From Cheiracanthium punctorium (taxonomy: Eukaryota; Arthropoda; Arachnida; Araneae; Cheiracanthiidae), in NCBI GenBank assembly GCA_038373885.1, contig JAWZYV010013152.1, forward strand, positions 124,001 through 188,000: a DNA stretch of 64,000 bases, in the 5' to 3' direction. Under the pieces are notes generated by a model. That model was not told the origin of the DNA and made no database searches. It worked only from the letters and a program-made list of their open reading frames with translations. Below are positions 46,234 through 60,191 of this stretch, in pieces. Numbering within the stretch: the stretch's first letter is position 1; the number at the start of each line of letters is the position of its first letter. The translations under genes were made by a program, and so were the position numbers.

Positions 46234-46935
46234 GACATCTAGTGGCAAATTATATAGGAAAATGGATAGCGCCAAACTCTTCCCCGTGTTCAAATATCTA
46301 TGTATACCTATTTTCATAGCGATCAGTTGCACAGTCAAGAAGTGATGCACTGCAATGCGATCTAGTGGTTAATTAAAGTAATGATTTGCTACAGTGCCGT
46401 CAAGTGGCGAGTTATAGCAAAATGGATAACGCCAAAATATTCTCATTATTCAAATAGCTATGTATACTGATTTTCATAGCGACCGTTTGAATGGTCAAGA
46501 ATTTGGCCTGCTGCAGCGTCATCTAGTGGCGAGTTAAAATAATAATGCATTGCAGTGCCATCTAGTGGTGAGTAACATCAAAAGGAACACAGTTAGAATA
46601 TATTCTTCGTGGTGAAATGTGTAAGTATAAGAAATTTTATGCCGTCGGTCGAACGGTATAGAAGTTGATGCGTTGCAGCGCCATTTAGCGGCAAGTTACA
46701 GCAAAATGGATAGTGAAAAATATTCTCCGTGTTCTAATATCCGCGTGTACCAAATTTCATCGAAATCGGTTGGACGATATTCGCATAGTAAACGGCTAAA
46801 CGGAATAGAATTCGACGTTCTGCTGCACTACCTAGTGGCAAGTTAGAGGAAAACGGATAGCATAAAAAGCTTCTCAATGATAAAAGACTTAGGTGAACCA
46901 AATTTCATGGTGCAACGGTGCTAGAGTTTTTCAAC
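46234..46935 (+). mobile_element. Modular repeat, 3' part
   Basis: Repeated modules of about 90-150 bp carry GCCATCTAGTGGCGAGTTA-like starts (46235, 46395, 46510, 46559, 46680, 46830), AGCAAAATGGATAGCG, TTCTCCGTGTTCAAATA and ACCAAATTTCATCG, then GGTTGGACGGT-like ends. The repeat ends near ATACACACATACC. This layout is common in the 3' region of arthropod retroelements. No coding part remains, so the superfamily cannot be fixed. Confidence 0.7.
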
Positions 46936-47799
46936 CTCATACACACATACCAACATTCATTTTTATCTATAACCAGTGTCATTATATATCCCAGTCTCAA
47001 ATAAAATCCAGTTTCAAATCTAAGCCTCGCCAAAGTGCCAACATACGCCATTGTGTAAGCGTTTTTTCAGGAAATCATTCGAAGCATTGACTTAGCAGCA
47101 ATCAACATGGGAAATGGTTCGACCGCGAAAAAGTAAAGCAAGCCTTTATTTCAAAAGTGGAATCCCTTAATACAGCCGAAATTTTTAAAATTATCAACTA
47201 TAACGTGTTTTATTCATCGTTACTCCGATGTAGTAAATGAGAAGATTTCAATTTTCTGAAATTTGGCGGAATTCCCCCAACTAAAATCAATGTACTCATT
47301 TGGCGAGAATTCTGGAGATAGATCGCTTGAAATCCCTTAACAACTGCATTATTTCTTCACGGATCATTAAAATTTAACGCTGTATTCTAATAAAACCTTT
47401 ACACTTGTTTTCAAAAATCTATTTCCTTAAGCTCTCAATAAATTGCGCCAAGCCGAAATCTGTGCAAACCGCTAGAACTCACTTCCTCAAAATCGGCATT
47501 TGAGCCATTTTATTTTTTCTCCAAACTAAAAAAAATTACCTATTAGCCTCGGAAATCCTTATTGTTTTGCGTATAAAACATTTCATTCCTGCTCCGATTT
47601 CCCATGCACACGATATTATAATTTAAAAAAAAAATAACCTTACGAATATAAACTAACAAAAAAAAATCATTATTATTCTTTTATTTTTACTTTGAGAATT
47701 TAAAACATCTTATTCGGCAAAATCGCCAGACATGGCAACCACGATCCTTATTTCACACTTTTTTCACTACAGGGGTTACAATTACGGAAAGCTTTTTGC
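46936..47799. other. AT-rich DNA
   Basis: No feature recognised. Confidence 0.4.
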
Positions 47800-47997
47800 G
47801 TGGAGAACATAAAAAATCTCTTAAATTTCGGGAACGGGTGGACTTTCAAAGTTTTAAAGTGGACTATGATTTATTCTATATTATTTTACATATCTGTGCA
47901 AAATTTCAGGCTGATATGTCCATTTTTGTGGATTTGTATGCAACTCAAATCCACAAACAAACAAACAAACAAACAGAATTTCATTTTTATTTATAAG
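47800..47997 (+). mobile_element. Retroelement 3' tail with (CAAA)n
   Basis: The sequence GCAAAATTTCAGGCTGATAT, CATTTTTGTGGATTTGTATG, CAACTCAAATCCA is followed by five ACAA units and a T-rich end, as in 3' tails of arthropod LINEs and their SINEs. Two overlapping open frames here are by-products. Confidence 0.5.
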
Positions 47998-50174
47998 ATT
48001 AGCTGAAATTTCGGGCTTGGTATCCGACTTGAATAACATCGCTCGGACTCGAATTAAAAGTCCTCGTTATTTAAAAAATTAGCCCGAACTCATTTCAATT
48101 TTTACCCAGCACAGCATTCAAAGATCCACTATAGGATAGTTAGATAACGTTAGAAAGGGAAAACTATGGCATTCAGAAAATTTTCTGACGCTGCTAAGTT
48201 AAGAATAATATTAAAAATAAATTCGCTTGATAGCCGTTATTTAAAAGAGACTCAGTTCTAAGTACTTGAAAATCTGTTCTAATTTCTAGAGCGCTCTTTG
48301 TTTACCGAAAAATATAAATGCATTGCAGTGAAAACTGGAAATGTGAAAGAAAATTTTCTAGTTTAGACTCAAAAATCCTAATTCCCTAGAAGAGTAAGAT
48401 TTAATTATTATTTCAGCAGAATTAAAATCAAAATAAGAGTTAGTTGTTCACATGTTTAGTAAAACCAATGTGCTGTTTTCTTGTTTATTGCAATGTGTTT
48501 TGAAATTCTACATTCAAGCGCACATTTATACTTTGACTAAGCCGCGCTTGCAACTATTGTTGTTAATACCACAGGAATGAATAGTATCAGAGGAGGTCTA
48601 TTATACTAGTAAGGCTGTTTTTGTTGATTGGAGACAAAGTAATACTAAAATTTAACATTTTAAGGTGTTTATAAACGTAATAGAATTTTTTAAAATATAA
48701 GAAGACTAAACCAGGTTGTAAAAACAGGATTTGTGATAAAGAGTTATCCAACCGTGGTGTTTTAAATTTACTGTCAAATCGATAATCATTTTAATTTATC
48801 TTTCACCCAGTATTATTTACTCTATTTAAAAATACTATCGCGCTTCAGATGCTTTTGAATTCAGGCTAATGAGAAATAAAATGTAGGTTTCCTTTATGAG
48901 TTAAAAGGAGAGCGAAATAATAATGATAATAATAATAATAATAAAAGGAATATGTCTCATATCTCAAATCTACTTGTACTAAATAGAGCGTTAACATTTT
49001 ACAAGGTGGTTATTATTAAACTTATCGACATTTTGCAGTTAAAATAGGTGGCTGGATTGCCACTAACTTTTTCATAGACTTACACGAGATGCGTTTAAGG
49101 AATTTAAGAAGAAGTCCAGAAATATCATCTAGGTGACGATTTGCACGGAAAAATGGCTAGTTTTACCAAAGAAATGACCGATTCAAAAACAACTTAAACA
49201 TCTTTTCACCAGTTTTTTATCGTTTATTGAATATCTTGAGTCATTGCATTTTTGTAGTTAAATTTGCCACTTCTTCATGTAAAACGACAGCAGAATACAT
49301 TTTTGCATTAAAAATTTCCTTGACTGCATATCGTGTTTAGGCCATATAAAAATGTGTGACAATCCGTTCACTTACAAGATGCTATTTAAAGAAGTTCAAT
49401 TATAACCACCTTGGTATATTCATGCAATCATGCAATAACTTTGTTCAAACAATGAAATTTTTTTTAGCCGTCTTGTGCTCTTCACTCATTAGAAATTTTA
49501 ATGGCAAATGATTAATGCACGCTAATTGTTTTTTAAATTACAAAAAATACAAGATTTCTTTTAAATGCTTCAAAATATTTTATTTTGTGATTTGTCGATA
49601 ATAATAAATCGTTATGACGAGGACATTCATTATTCTACGTTTATGGATCAAAAAACAGATCTTAGCTTCCTGACAGGATATAGGTGAAAATGAATTGAAT
49701 ATTTTTCATTTACCTTGGAAAAAAAATTGCTCAAAATAAAGCGGGCGTAAAGAACTTGCAGCTTGTTCAATAATCATATCGATCTTTTGCCTCGAAATTA
49801 GCGCGGCTACTTTCTTGCATGAAGCGAGAACTCCATTTCATGCATCTAAACAAAGGAAATTCTTAATTTTCTTTATGAGGATAGTTTAAAATTAAAGAAG
49901 TATGATTAAGTTTGATTTTTTAAGTTAAAAGTTCTTACTTGATACAAAATAAATAGGTTATTTAAAACTAACAAGGAAGCTGTTTTTATCGAAAAAAGTG
50001 AGGTTTCATATTGTTTAATGTCGAAAATATTTTTTGAAGTTGTTCCTTATTTATTGTGTTTTAAATTTTTTCATTTAGAATATGCTATTACAAATTCGAG
50101 TATTTATGTGCAAATAAAGGAACAAGTAAATAGATAAATATATATATATGTAAATTGGTTGAATAAACTGACTA
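47998..50174. other. AT-rich DNA with (AAT)n
   Basis: An (AAT)n microsatellite lies at 48918-48943 and TATATA at 50140. Nothing else is recognised. Confidence 0.4.
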
Positions 50175-51825
50175 TAGTGGAGACTCGAGGCTAATGGGAC
50201 ATGCTGGACAAATGAGAAAGGTGAGTTATTGTATGAAGTAATATAGTTGTGTGCTCAGAATTTCATCTGCAGGTGGTAGTACCAGCCTTTCACGCATTCA
50301 TGTATTGAGACATCTGTTTTAACAGTTTGTACGAACAAGAAACAAAGGCTTTCTAAGCGTCAAGGCGAAAGATGTTTTCATATTAAATAAATGTTTGTTT
50401 TGAATGTTTTGATCCCTTCTTAACTCTTTCAAACAAAAACTAGCGTTATTATGAAACTTCAAAAAAAATTTCATTTTAAACCATTATTTTGTGTCAGAGT
50501 TCAGTAATTAATTGGCAGTAAAACTCAAAGCAATGATAAGTGGTAAGGGTTCCAATGGGACATTTAATAAGGGATCTAATGGAACGTGATTAAGTATAAA
50601 ACTGTCATATTATTGTATATAATGTTTATTTTAAATGATATATTTTGTGTAAAGGTAATTTTATGTAAATAATTCTTCTATTTCTATTAATTTTATTCAG
50701 TTTTAAAAGTTTCCTTTCGACAAAAGCACAACAAAATTATGATCTCAAAATTTGATTGTTTAGTTTTACAAATATAAAGAAAATTAATTTTCAAGCATAG
50801 AAATTGTTTTTTATTCATAACACTGCTGATATAGCATCAGATAGAAAGCGGAGAAAATGCAGACGCTTAACAAATGTACCAGAAAAAATGAAATCGATTG
50901 AAATTTTAAAAAGCGTTTAAAAAATATTCTCGAAGAAACAAACTCTGAAAATGTCTAAGAAACAAAAGAGAAAAGACAGCGGCACAGAAAACAGTGACAT
51001 CATGTCTCTACATGACTCAGAGGAAGAGCATCTTTATTTTAACATGAAACAAAATCAGGGTTTTCCAGACTCTGCTCCGCGGACAACAAAGTGCTCCACA
51101 AAAAAATATTTTTGTTGCTTTAGGCTCCAATTCACTAGTCTCAAATTTACACAAGAGGCTCCGCTAAGACTCTCAAAGTGTTTCACCATAGAAAAAGTTT
51201 GAGAAACTCTGAACTAAATCATTTCGTAAAAATACGATTTGTTTCGAAACAAACTCTTAAATTTTTTGTTGCCATTGTTGAAGAGATCAATTTTCCAGAT
51301 AAAGAAATCAATCCATGTTATTTTTTGTAAAGCGGAAACTGAGTGTATGAGGTTTGTACATGGAGGAAAAGCAGTGGGCCTTGAGTTGACTTGAAAAATT
51401 TTAACCTCATCTGGTTATGCCTGCTTCACTAAGCGAGGACCATTTAGCGTTATTTTCCCCGATAATATTTCAGAATACAATAAAGAATAGTGCATTTTGT
51501 TGTAATATTTTGAAGTTAAGTAATAAATCTTGAGAAAGTGTTGAGTTGTTAAAAAATGAGAATGAGTTAAAATGTGGCATATAGAGTTGTTTAATTAATA
51601 TCTGCCATTAGATCCAAGAGTTGGAGAGTCTAATGGCACTAAATTCCATTTCACAAATTCAGTTTATTTATCTTTTAATAATTTAACATTTACCCAAATT
51701 TTTTATCCAAAGGTAGAAAACTATTTGAATTAACTGTTCGCAAAAAACAATTTAAGAATTTTGGGAATTATGCTTTTTACAGCAGAAAATGTAAAATGTG
51801 TTTGATTAGCCCCCAGTCTCCCCTA
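50175..51825 (+). mobile_element. Candidate 1.65-kb TIR transposon relic
   Basis: The left end TAGTGGAGACTCGAGGCTAA (50175) and the right end (reverse complement TAGGGGAGACTGGGGGCTAA, ending 51825) match at 17 of 20 positions, and TA flanks each. Variants of TAATGGGAC/CTAATGGNAC recur inside (50190, 50545, 50575, 51630). TA targets and size fit a Tc1/mariner/pogo-type element. The interior is AT-rich and mostly closed. Confidence 0.6.
50830..51200 (+). pseudogene. Possible transposase C-terminal remnant
   Basis: An open stretch reads a basic then acidic region: DRKRRKCRRL, then after a stop MSKKQKRKDSGTENSDIMSL, HDSEEEHLYF. Basic/acidic low-complexity tails of this kind close pogo-type transposases, but no catalytic motif is visible, so the identity is a guess based on position inside the TIR element. 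Confidence 0.35.
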
Positions 51826-53754
51826 TACAATATGGTCGGCGTAGATGATCATATAAAATAATTGGTTGTTATAACTGATCACATGCAAGTATTGGTACCA
51901 TTCTGCTTACTCATTTTAAGTGCTAAGTGCTGTTTATAAAAGAATTTCAATTACTATGACCTTGTGTGTCAATTTTAGTTCAAAGAATTAGATATTTTAC
52001 GCCTACACAAGTTTGTGATTATATAAGTTAATTATTCTTATATAGGTTTTTAATAATAAATAGTTATGGAAAAGAATCAACTTAATATGAACATATAAAT
52101 ATGCTTTAAAACTTCTGCTTGCTTTCTGCATCAGTATTTTTAGATTGTTAATTTGATTTGTTAAATATGCACGTGTGTATTGTGTTAAGGCAAACCGACG
52201 CGACTAGTATTTACCTGGGAGGGGGTGCTTTCGGCGATGTACTTTTCAAAAAATTCTAACGCATATTTATTTGACATCTCAATTAAATTTTTTGTTTACA
52301 TTATTTATATTTAAATATGATAACAAATTTGGGAAGTTTATTTAAAAGCATCTTAATTAATTCTAATTAGCTTACAAACTTTCATGAATTATTTTCATTA
52401 GCCTATTATGTAGTAAAATATCCATTTTTAATTATTACACAGTTCTGAAAAAAATTTTAAATGCTTATAAAATCTTCTAACTAATTCTGCTTAAGAAAAT
52501 GAAAAGAAAAAAAATCTTACAGTAGCTTTAAGAATTTGTCTCGTTAAGACAAAATGAACAATCTTAGAGTTTCAAGGACATAGTTTTTTTTTATGGAAAC
52601 AAATTTTTCCTTTCATATACCTCATCGTAAGTTGAGTTGATTGATTGGCATTTCAAATTCTCAGAAAATATAAGAAGCATTGCCTTAGCTATGCATTAAA
52701 ATGGTTTCAAATCACGAATGACGTAGTTGTTTGTCATTTAAAAGAACATTTTTAAAACTTAATTGAAACAGATTAAATAGATAGTTAAGTTATTCTTAAT
52801 TGAATGAAAAAACAAACCAAAACGTTTTTTTTAATGATAAAAAGATCGAAAGTGATGAAAGATGTTTCTGAGAGCTCATTAATCGGGTTTTTTCTTACTT
52901 CCACATATCTGAAATTTTCTATATCAAGAAAAAAAAAAGGTAGGGCTTTTTTTCACTTCTGAGAAACATTTAAAACTTACACATAGTTATGAGATTTTCC
53001 AGTTTCTTTAGGTCCTATTGCGAAATTAAGATTAGTTCATTATGCGGAAAATGAATAATGTTTAATAAGTTCATTATGTGTTCGATTGATACATTTTATA
53101 AAGTTATCTGTTCATGAATATATTTTATTAGTCATGTTTAGAATTTGAAATTTGTGTCTACCGTTTTTTTTTTTCAGGTAAAATAATATGAGATGTTAAA
53201 CTGGAGAAAAGTATGCATCGTGGCATCGATGTACATTTCATCGATGAATATATCGACAATAATTAGAATTACATTGTGTAATACATTATTTATAAAATTA
53301 AAGCTTACCAGGAGAGCATAATTTGTGGTTGGATATAAAATGTATTATTTTTAAGGTAGCAATTTTCTTCATCTGAAGATACAATATGGTCATGGACAAT
53401 TAGTTTAAGAACATACAGTTAACAACTGAACACTCATTAGAAGAATTTTAAATTTGTCATAACGTATTTTTTGAAATACTTAATCGAACAGAAATACTAA
53501 AAAATATGGCACTACTCTCCCTAAAAACACTCTCGCTACGAAATCTCTATTGTTAAATTTTTTTAAATGAAAGAACGGATACATTGAAGCTGCCTTTTGT
53601 AACTAAAACCTACAGTCTCTTGATAAATTTTGCATTTATTTTCAAGAAGTGAGAATTTTTTGAACATTTTTAATAATGTGGATTAAATTTAAAAGTAAAT
53701 TAAAACCCCGTTTTTTTTCTTCCAATGGTCGATCAAAACTACCATCTATAGGCT
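51826..53754. other. AT-rich DNA
   Basis: No gene, RNA or repeat recognised. A T tract followed by CAG at 53165-53178 looks like a splice acceptor but leads into no open frame. Confidence 0.4.
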
Positions 53755-54100
53755 TGACTTCTACATGGGGGGGGGGGAGAAGGTGGTCCCCCCATCATTA
53801 TGGGGTTACCTAGTAAGCAGGTCAACGTTTCTCCCTATGAGTGGTCTCCTAATTTTTAACCAATCCCAGAACCTAGCACCGACAATAGCACCTCAAAAGA
53901 TATTGTTTGGACATGGATGACATTGGAACCACGACAGAGTTAACGTGCACTAGCTCCCTTTTGCGTTAACAGTCCCGCAGCAGACCAGATTACAAAGGTT
54001 ATCATCCTCTCAAGTGCTGACCAAGGATGGCGCTGCTTCGTTTTCAGTGTTCTTATGGAAACCGAGTTTAACTGACTAGGCCACTCCCTGGCAAATTAAA
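53755..54100 (-). mobile_element. SINE, family D, second copy
   Basis: On the minus strand the head GGGAGTGGCCTAGTCAGTTA is followed by TCCATAAGAACACTGAAAAC, GAAGCAGCGCCAT, CACTTGAGAGGATGATAACC and GCTAGTGCACGTTAACTCTG. These motifs occur in the same order at 5405-5915. This copy lacks the internal duplication of the 5.4-kb copy. The 3' end passes into a G/C run near 53765. Confidence 0.7.
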
Positions 54101-55009
54101 ACCTTCAATTTTAAAATCGTCAATTTTGTAAAAATGTTGGCACAGATTATGTATAAAAAATGAATCAGCTAATACGATCGGATAAACTTTACGTGAATGA
54201 ATTTAACAAAAGAATTATCCTGATGTAAATTTATGAGTCACTAATCCATCCATACTAAAAAAATTTTATCCCGAAAAGCAATTACTGAAAATATCTTTGA
54301 AATAAATATTTTTATCCCAAAGTTGTTTCAAAACTTCAGAAAGTTCCGTTGTTCTAAACTTGTTTAAAAATACAAGTCTAGATAGAGATAATATGTTTCC
54401 GAGTTCCATTGAAGGTAAAGTATGAAGAAATTGGAAGAATTTCCAGTAGAAATTCGCCCGAAAGCTTGTACTTTTAGCCTAGCAGGAAATTACTTTGTTA
54501 GAGTTCGATGGGATGTCAGAATACATTGATTGCTTCAATGTGTTTAGTCTAGGAATGCAGTAGAAGAAAGGTAGAAAAAGGGAAAACGGAGACTATAGAA
54601 AACATACCGTGGATTTCGGTTTCATCCTACATTTCAAAATTAAGTATGAATAAATGAGTTAAAGTATGGGCTTAGTGAAATAACACATAAAACGATAAAA
54701 TTAAGAAAGAAAAATAAAACGATTTGTTTGATTAGATCATATCTAAAATGACAAATGCGGACAGGACTACATTATGTCTGGAATTCCCAAATTTAATTAA
54801 TGGGTTCCCATGAAAGCCAGAGGTCTTTCCATTTTTGAGAAGTGTTCTTGTCCACTGTGTCGGTCATATTCTGTATATATATGTTGTGTAAAAAATGTAT
54901 ACAAACCAAACCAGAACTCACCCTAGGACCAGAACTCACTTAAAAAAAAAGCCCGAGTGCAAGCGATATATTATTAAAATTGTAGGAAAAGAACGATTTA
55001 GATCCATGT
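54101..55009. other. AT-rich DNA
   Basis: No feature recognised. Confidence 0.4.
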
Positions 55010-55310
55010 GTTTAAGGTTTAATTTGTCTTATATCTCGTTTTCCAACTATATTGCCGAAGACTAGCAGCCTAGCTGTGCTGGACTGCTCTAACGCTATGA
55101 ACGTTAGCATCGGCGGTCTTCCATTGGGCTGAGTTTTTCTGTTCCCCATAATATTAGGATTACCGGAAAGATTATGCTTCAGCTTATGCTGATCTGCATG
55201 TCCGGATCTGCATGTCTCTCTCACCTACTGTCCCACCCAACAAGAGGACACATGGCCCCAGAGATTAAATGTGCACGTTCGCTGCATGTACATGGTGGCA
55301 GGGCGTATTC
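55010..55310 (-). mobile_element. SINE-related fragment
   Basis: On the minus strand CCATGTACATGCAGCGAACG, TGCACATTTAATCTCTGGGG resembles the GTACATGCGGTGTACGTGCA, CGTTAAA block of family A. A distinct GC-rich body follows, with an imperfect duplication ATGCAGATCCGGACATGCAGATC. The open frame at 55012-55224 is explained by this repeat. Confidence 0.5.
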
Positions 55311-55462
55311 AAGAAAATATTTCGGGTGAGGGGGGGGGATATGAAATAAATCCTGAGTAAATAAACAAATTTATGCTCAACTTACAGCTTATGCTAACTA
55401 ATTCGAAGAATTTCGGAGGGGGGGGGATGTATCTCGATATCAACTACTCCTTATGGCCCTGC
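55304..55462. mobile_element. Possible miniature element with CAGGGC ends
   Basis: CAGGGCGTATTCAAGAAAAT on the left, GGCCCTG on the right, and two poly-G runs inside. The inverted match is only about 7 bp, so the boundaries are tentative. Confidence 0.35.
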
Positions 55463-56190
55463 ATAATAATCCTACGACCCGGAGATCGACATCCTGCCAT
55501 CTGGATTACAGAGGAGTCTTTTAAAATTAAACTTTCTTTGCGGAACCATCTACATAGTTATATTTCAAAATCGATTTCTCGAGACATCGTTCTATATACC
55601 TTATACATGAAATTTAATCGCTTTTGATTTGAAAATTGAGGAAGCAAAAGAATGGGAATAATTCCGTAAGCGGGGCAGGTTTAGCTGGCAACACTCTTTT
55701 TTTGTCTTTATCGTCTATATATAAGAAAAAATAAACCCAAAACTGCAATACACTTATTTAAACACCTTATTAAAACATTTCTACACATATTTCAAATGCA
55801 ATATAAAACAAATTGAACTTAACCGAAACACTATTTCTACACTGGCACTACACTGCCCCGCTTATGGTATTTATCCCAGAATATAGACTGTATCAGTATT
55901 TAGTTACTGTTTTAGAAAGCTATTTGTAACGATGGGGAGAATAGCAGAATCCAACATATGGTACGCTTGGGTTTCATTTTAACTATAATTATTGCCAATA
56001 TTTCTATAACTACCTGACCGAATGAAATAATGTTTCTTTGCGGGTTTTGAAGGATATCTACTAATTTTATTGAAAACAGAGTTTATGAGCGTTCCTATTT
56101 GGGATATCTTGAAGTATGATTCCTAAAAGTAAAAGAGTATTTTCTTGTTTGGATTTCTTTTCCAAAGAAAAGAACTGAATCCCCTCGGAT
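55463..56190. other. AT-rich DNA
   Basis: No feature recognised. Confidence 0.4.
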
Positions 56191-56455
56191 TCACACACAC
56201 ACACACACACATATATATATAACAAGTACGGGGCTCGAATCCCGGGCTGGACAAGGTCGACTCAGCCTTTCATTTCCTTGAGTGGGTCGATAAATTGAGG
56301 ACCAACCTTGCTTGGGGTCAAACACTGGGGGCTTCGCGTCAGGCTGACCACCTGGCCGAGGCATATGCATCCGCAACCCAGAGCCCATGGTCGCGATGGC
56401 GCGGTTAGGCAGCGCAGGTCTTGGCCCCGCAGAGGAGCTGTTGCGCCAATGTTTG
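56191..56455 (+). mobile_element. 5'-truncated tRNA-type SINE behind a CA/TA microsatellite
   Basis: (CA)n(TA)n at 56192-56222 is followed by a B-box-like GGGCTCGAATCCCG (56231-56244), then GACAAGGTCGACTCAGCCTT, GTGGGTCGATAAATTGAGGA and a GC-rich end with GCGCGGTTAGGCAGCGCAGG. The A-box half of the tRNA head is missing. The GTCGATAAATTGAG segment is a body motif I recall from invertebrate SINEs. Confidence 0.6.
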
Positions 56456-57375
56456 ACTTATATATCTATATAAGTATATAGTATATGTTTAGAGCCCTTT
56501 TTAGCTATATTTTTTCACGCTAATTTTAAGATAGAAAATCATACACTGAAACCAACAGCTTTCTTTTGTGACAATTAGGCCTAATTATCGCATTTCAGGA
56601 TTATTTTTGTACTATATAATACGTGCACAACAATAATATCTTTGAATATACAACTTATTATTATTATTATTATCGTTATTATTTAAAATAAAGAATAGGA
56701 ATCTAAAAATATATCTTTCGTAATGGCTATTTATTAAACATTTTTCTTATAATTTAAAGTTAAACAATATTAGTTTTTGCAAAGATTTGATGCCATCTGA
56801 CGATGTAAGTGAAATAAATGACATTACAAATCATATGTTAATTTGACTAATTTCTATTTTATACTAAATGAGGCGACTCGGCCAACTTTTACGTAACTGT
56901 CACTGTCAGGATAAAACTTATATATATCTCCCATGCAACGGGAATTACTTTGGTATATGCAATTTCTCTTTTATAAAGAAAATCAATGAAGTTTCTGAAT
57001 AATCCGTGAGAGGACTGTTCACTTCCTCCCAACATGACGATATTAGAACATTTCTCATCAATCTATTCTATTATTTCTGTTTAATGATGGGTCGAACAGT
57101 CCACGAAGTACACAGCAGGGGGAAAATGGAGAACGACAGCGAAAAACTCGTCGTGCCCAATCCGAAAAAGAATAATTCGTAAATGATTTCGCATAAATAT
57201 TTGTCAAAATTTGCAATGGAGAGAATAATAATATCTCATTTATTAGAATACTAACTCACAGATATATAGCGGTTAACGAAATTAAACTTCCGCTACACAT
57301 AGAGATTTGGAGGCCGTTCTGCTTGTCCGAAGAGAAAAATATTTGGACAGCATACACTTCAGAGGTTGCGTTTTT

Positions 57376-57407
<32 letters not shown>

Positions 57408-58593
57408 TTAAATTTAGTTCTAAAACTATATACTAGATATCACTTTGCATATTGAAATTAGCTCAAAAAATGACCCAAATTAATTAGCAAGTGCTCAAAA
57501 ACTAATGAAAAAATGTTAAAATTGTTTGTATATTTACTATATATACCGAACTAGTAGAACGGCTTCAAGGGGCCCTTTGAGTAACGGAATTTTAATTTCG
57601 CTAACCCATTATACCTCCAAGAAACAGCAAACTAATGGGCCAGTGACATGGGTGAGAACAGAAATTTAAGAAATAAGAGTTTTTCAATGGAGCATGAAAA
57701 TATCTATAATCGCTGTGACTCTCATCAGGGGTCACACACATCAGATTGTAAATAGAAAGACAAAAATTATCAGGATTTCCCGGTAAGTGGCTTAGCAACC
57801 CCTCCGTAATGTGGAGGGGGGGGATTGAGCTGAAGGGCCCCCCCCGCCCCAAACGTTTGCTGTTGCATTTAGAAAATGAAATTTAGAAATTTCTTTAAAT
57901 AAAAAAAATACAGCTTAGCAGCTGAGAAATTCTAAAACCCCAAAGGAGACAGTAAGTAACACAAGTCTGTTAATGATAGTACATCTGTAGCTGAGACAGT
58001 TTTATTCCCCCCTGAGTTTTCATAATGAGTTGACTTTTAGTTTCTATTAAACAGGAAGGGAAAATAAGTATTTTATGCGCTGTTTTGTACAGTATAGTGA
58101 TGCTTGGTCTATAAATTTTTCTCGATTGCTGGTAACTCAATTTCAAATATATAATGAAGCCAAAAGAGGAAACAGCATGTGTGAGTATTACTTATAAAAT
58201 TCCTGTAAGTGAATTTGTAAGTATTAGAACGATTACTAAATCACAGAAAAATGAGACAATAAATATTTCTACATCAATAAGACGAGATGCAACAATCTTC
58301 TACTTTATATAACCCTTATATAATTAAAAACCCCCTGTACAAATCTTGAAAGAATTTTTTTCCCGAAATCTTGTCTGTGGAGAGAAATGAAAAAAGTTAA
58401 GGGGCTAGTTATGCAAATCGAAAACTTCGATAATAAGTGGCACTGGAACGTTTAAATCTACCATAAATTTTGAAATTCACTTAAAGGTAAAACAAGCGTT
58501 ATTAAAAATTTCTTTGCTCGCGGGTTCGTACGTAATGCCGATTTTCAAAAAGCTGGAATTTTAGGAGTGCAAAGGAGTGAAATGGAATTAGTA
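56456..58593. other. AT-rich DNA with homopolymers
   Basis: Poly-T with one interruption at 57371-57410 and a G/C-run patch at 57770-57855. No gene signal; the minus-strand frame at 57601-57852 is a product of the G/C runs. Confidence 0.4.
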
Positions 58594-59008
58594 GGGTAGA
58601 ACTCCAATTATCCGAACTCCGACTACCCGAATCTGATTATCCGAATCGCTTTCAGAATTTCAGAAAAAAATTAAGGCAGAAACGGAAAAGGAAGAGACAA
58701 GAGAAGATGAGGATGACGTGTCACTTAAGGAATTCAGAAATATTCTTCTGAATTCCTTGTACATACTCTACTAATGTACAACACTTATAGATACGCTTAT
58801 CATGTAAAAGTGTTGCCTTTTCATTTAATTAATTAAAAGCTTTTCCTTTAAAAATAGTTTTTTCCTCGCATTTTCAACACACATACATATAGTAGTTAAT
58901 TAAAATACATACTAGACCCTTTTTTCGAAAAAAAATTCAGTTATCCGAATTTCTGATAATCCGAATGGGGTTTGGTCCCAATTGATTCGGATAATTGGAG
59001 TTCTACTG
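58594..59008. mobile_element. 415-bp pogo/Tigger-like miniature element
   Basis: The left end GGGTAGAACTCCAATTATCC (58594) and the right end (reverse complement CAGTAGAACTCCAATTATCC) match, with TA target duplications at 58592-58593 and 59009-59010. TTATCCGAAT repeats lie inside each end. The middle holds an acidic coding trace (GRDKRED-like, EDEDDVSLKEF, 58690-58735), as at the C-terminus of Tigger-type transposases. A perfect 13-bp stem AAGGAATTCAGAA/TTCTGAATTCCTT lies at 58727-58758. Confidence 0.85.
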
Positions 59009-60191
<1,183 letters not shown>

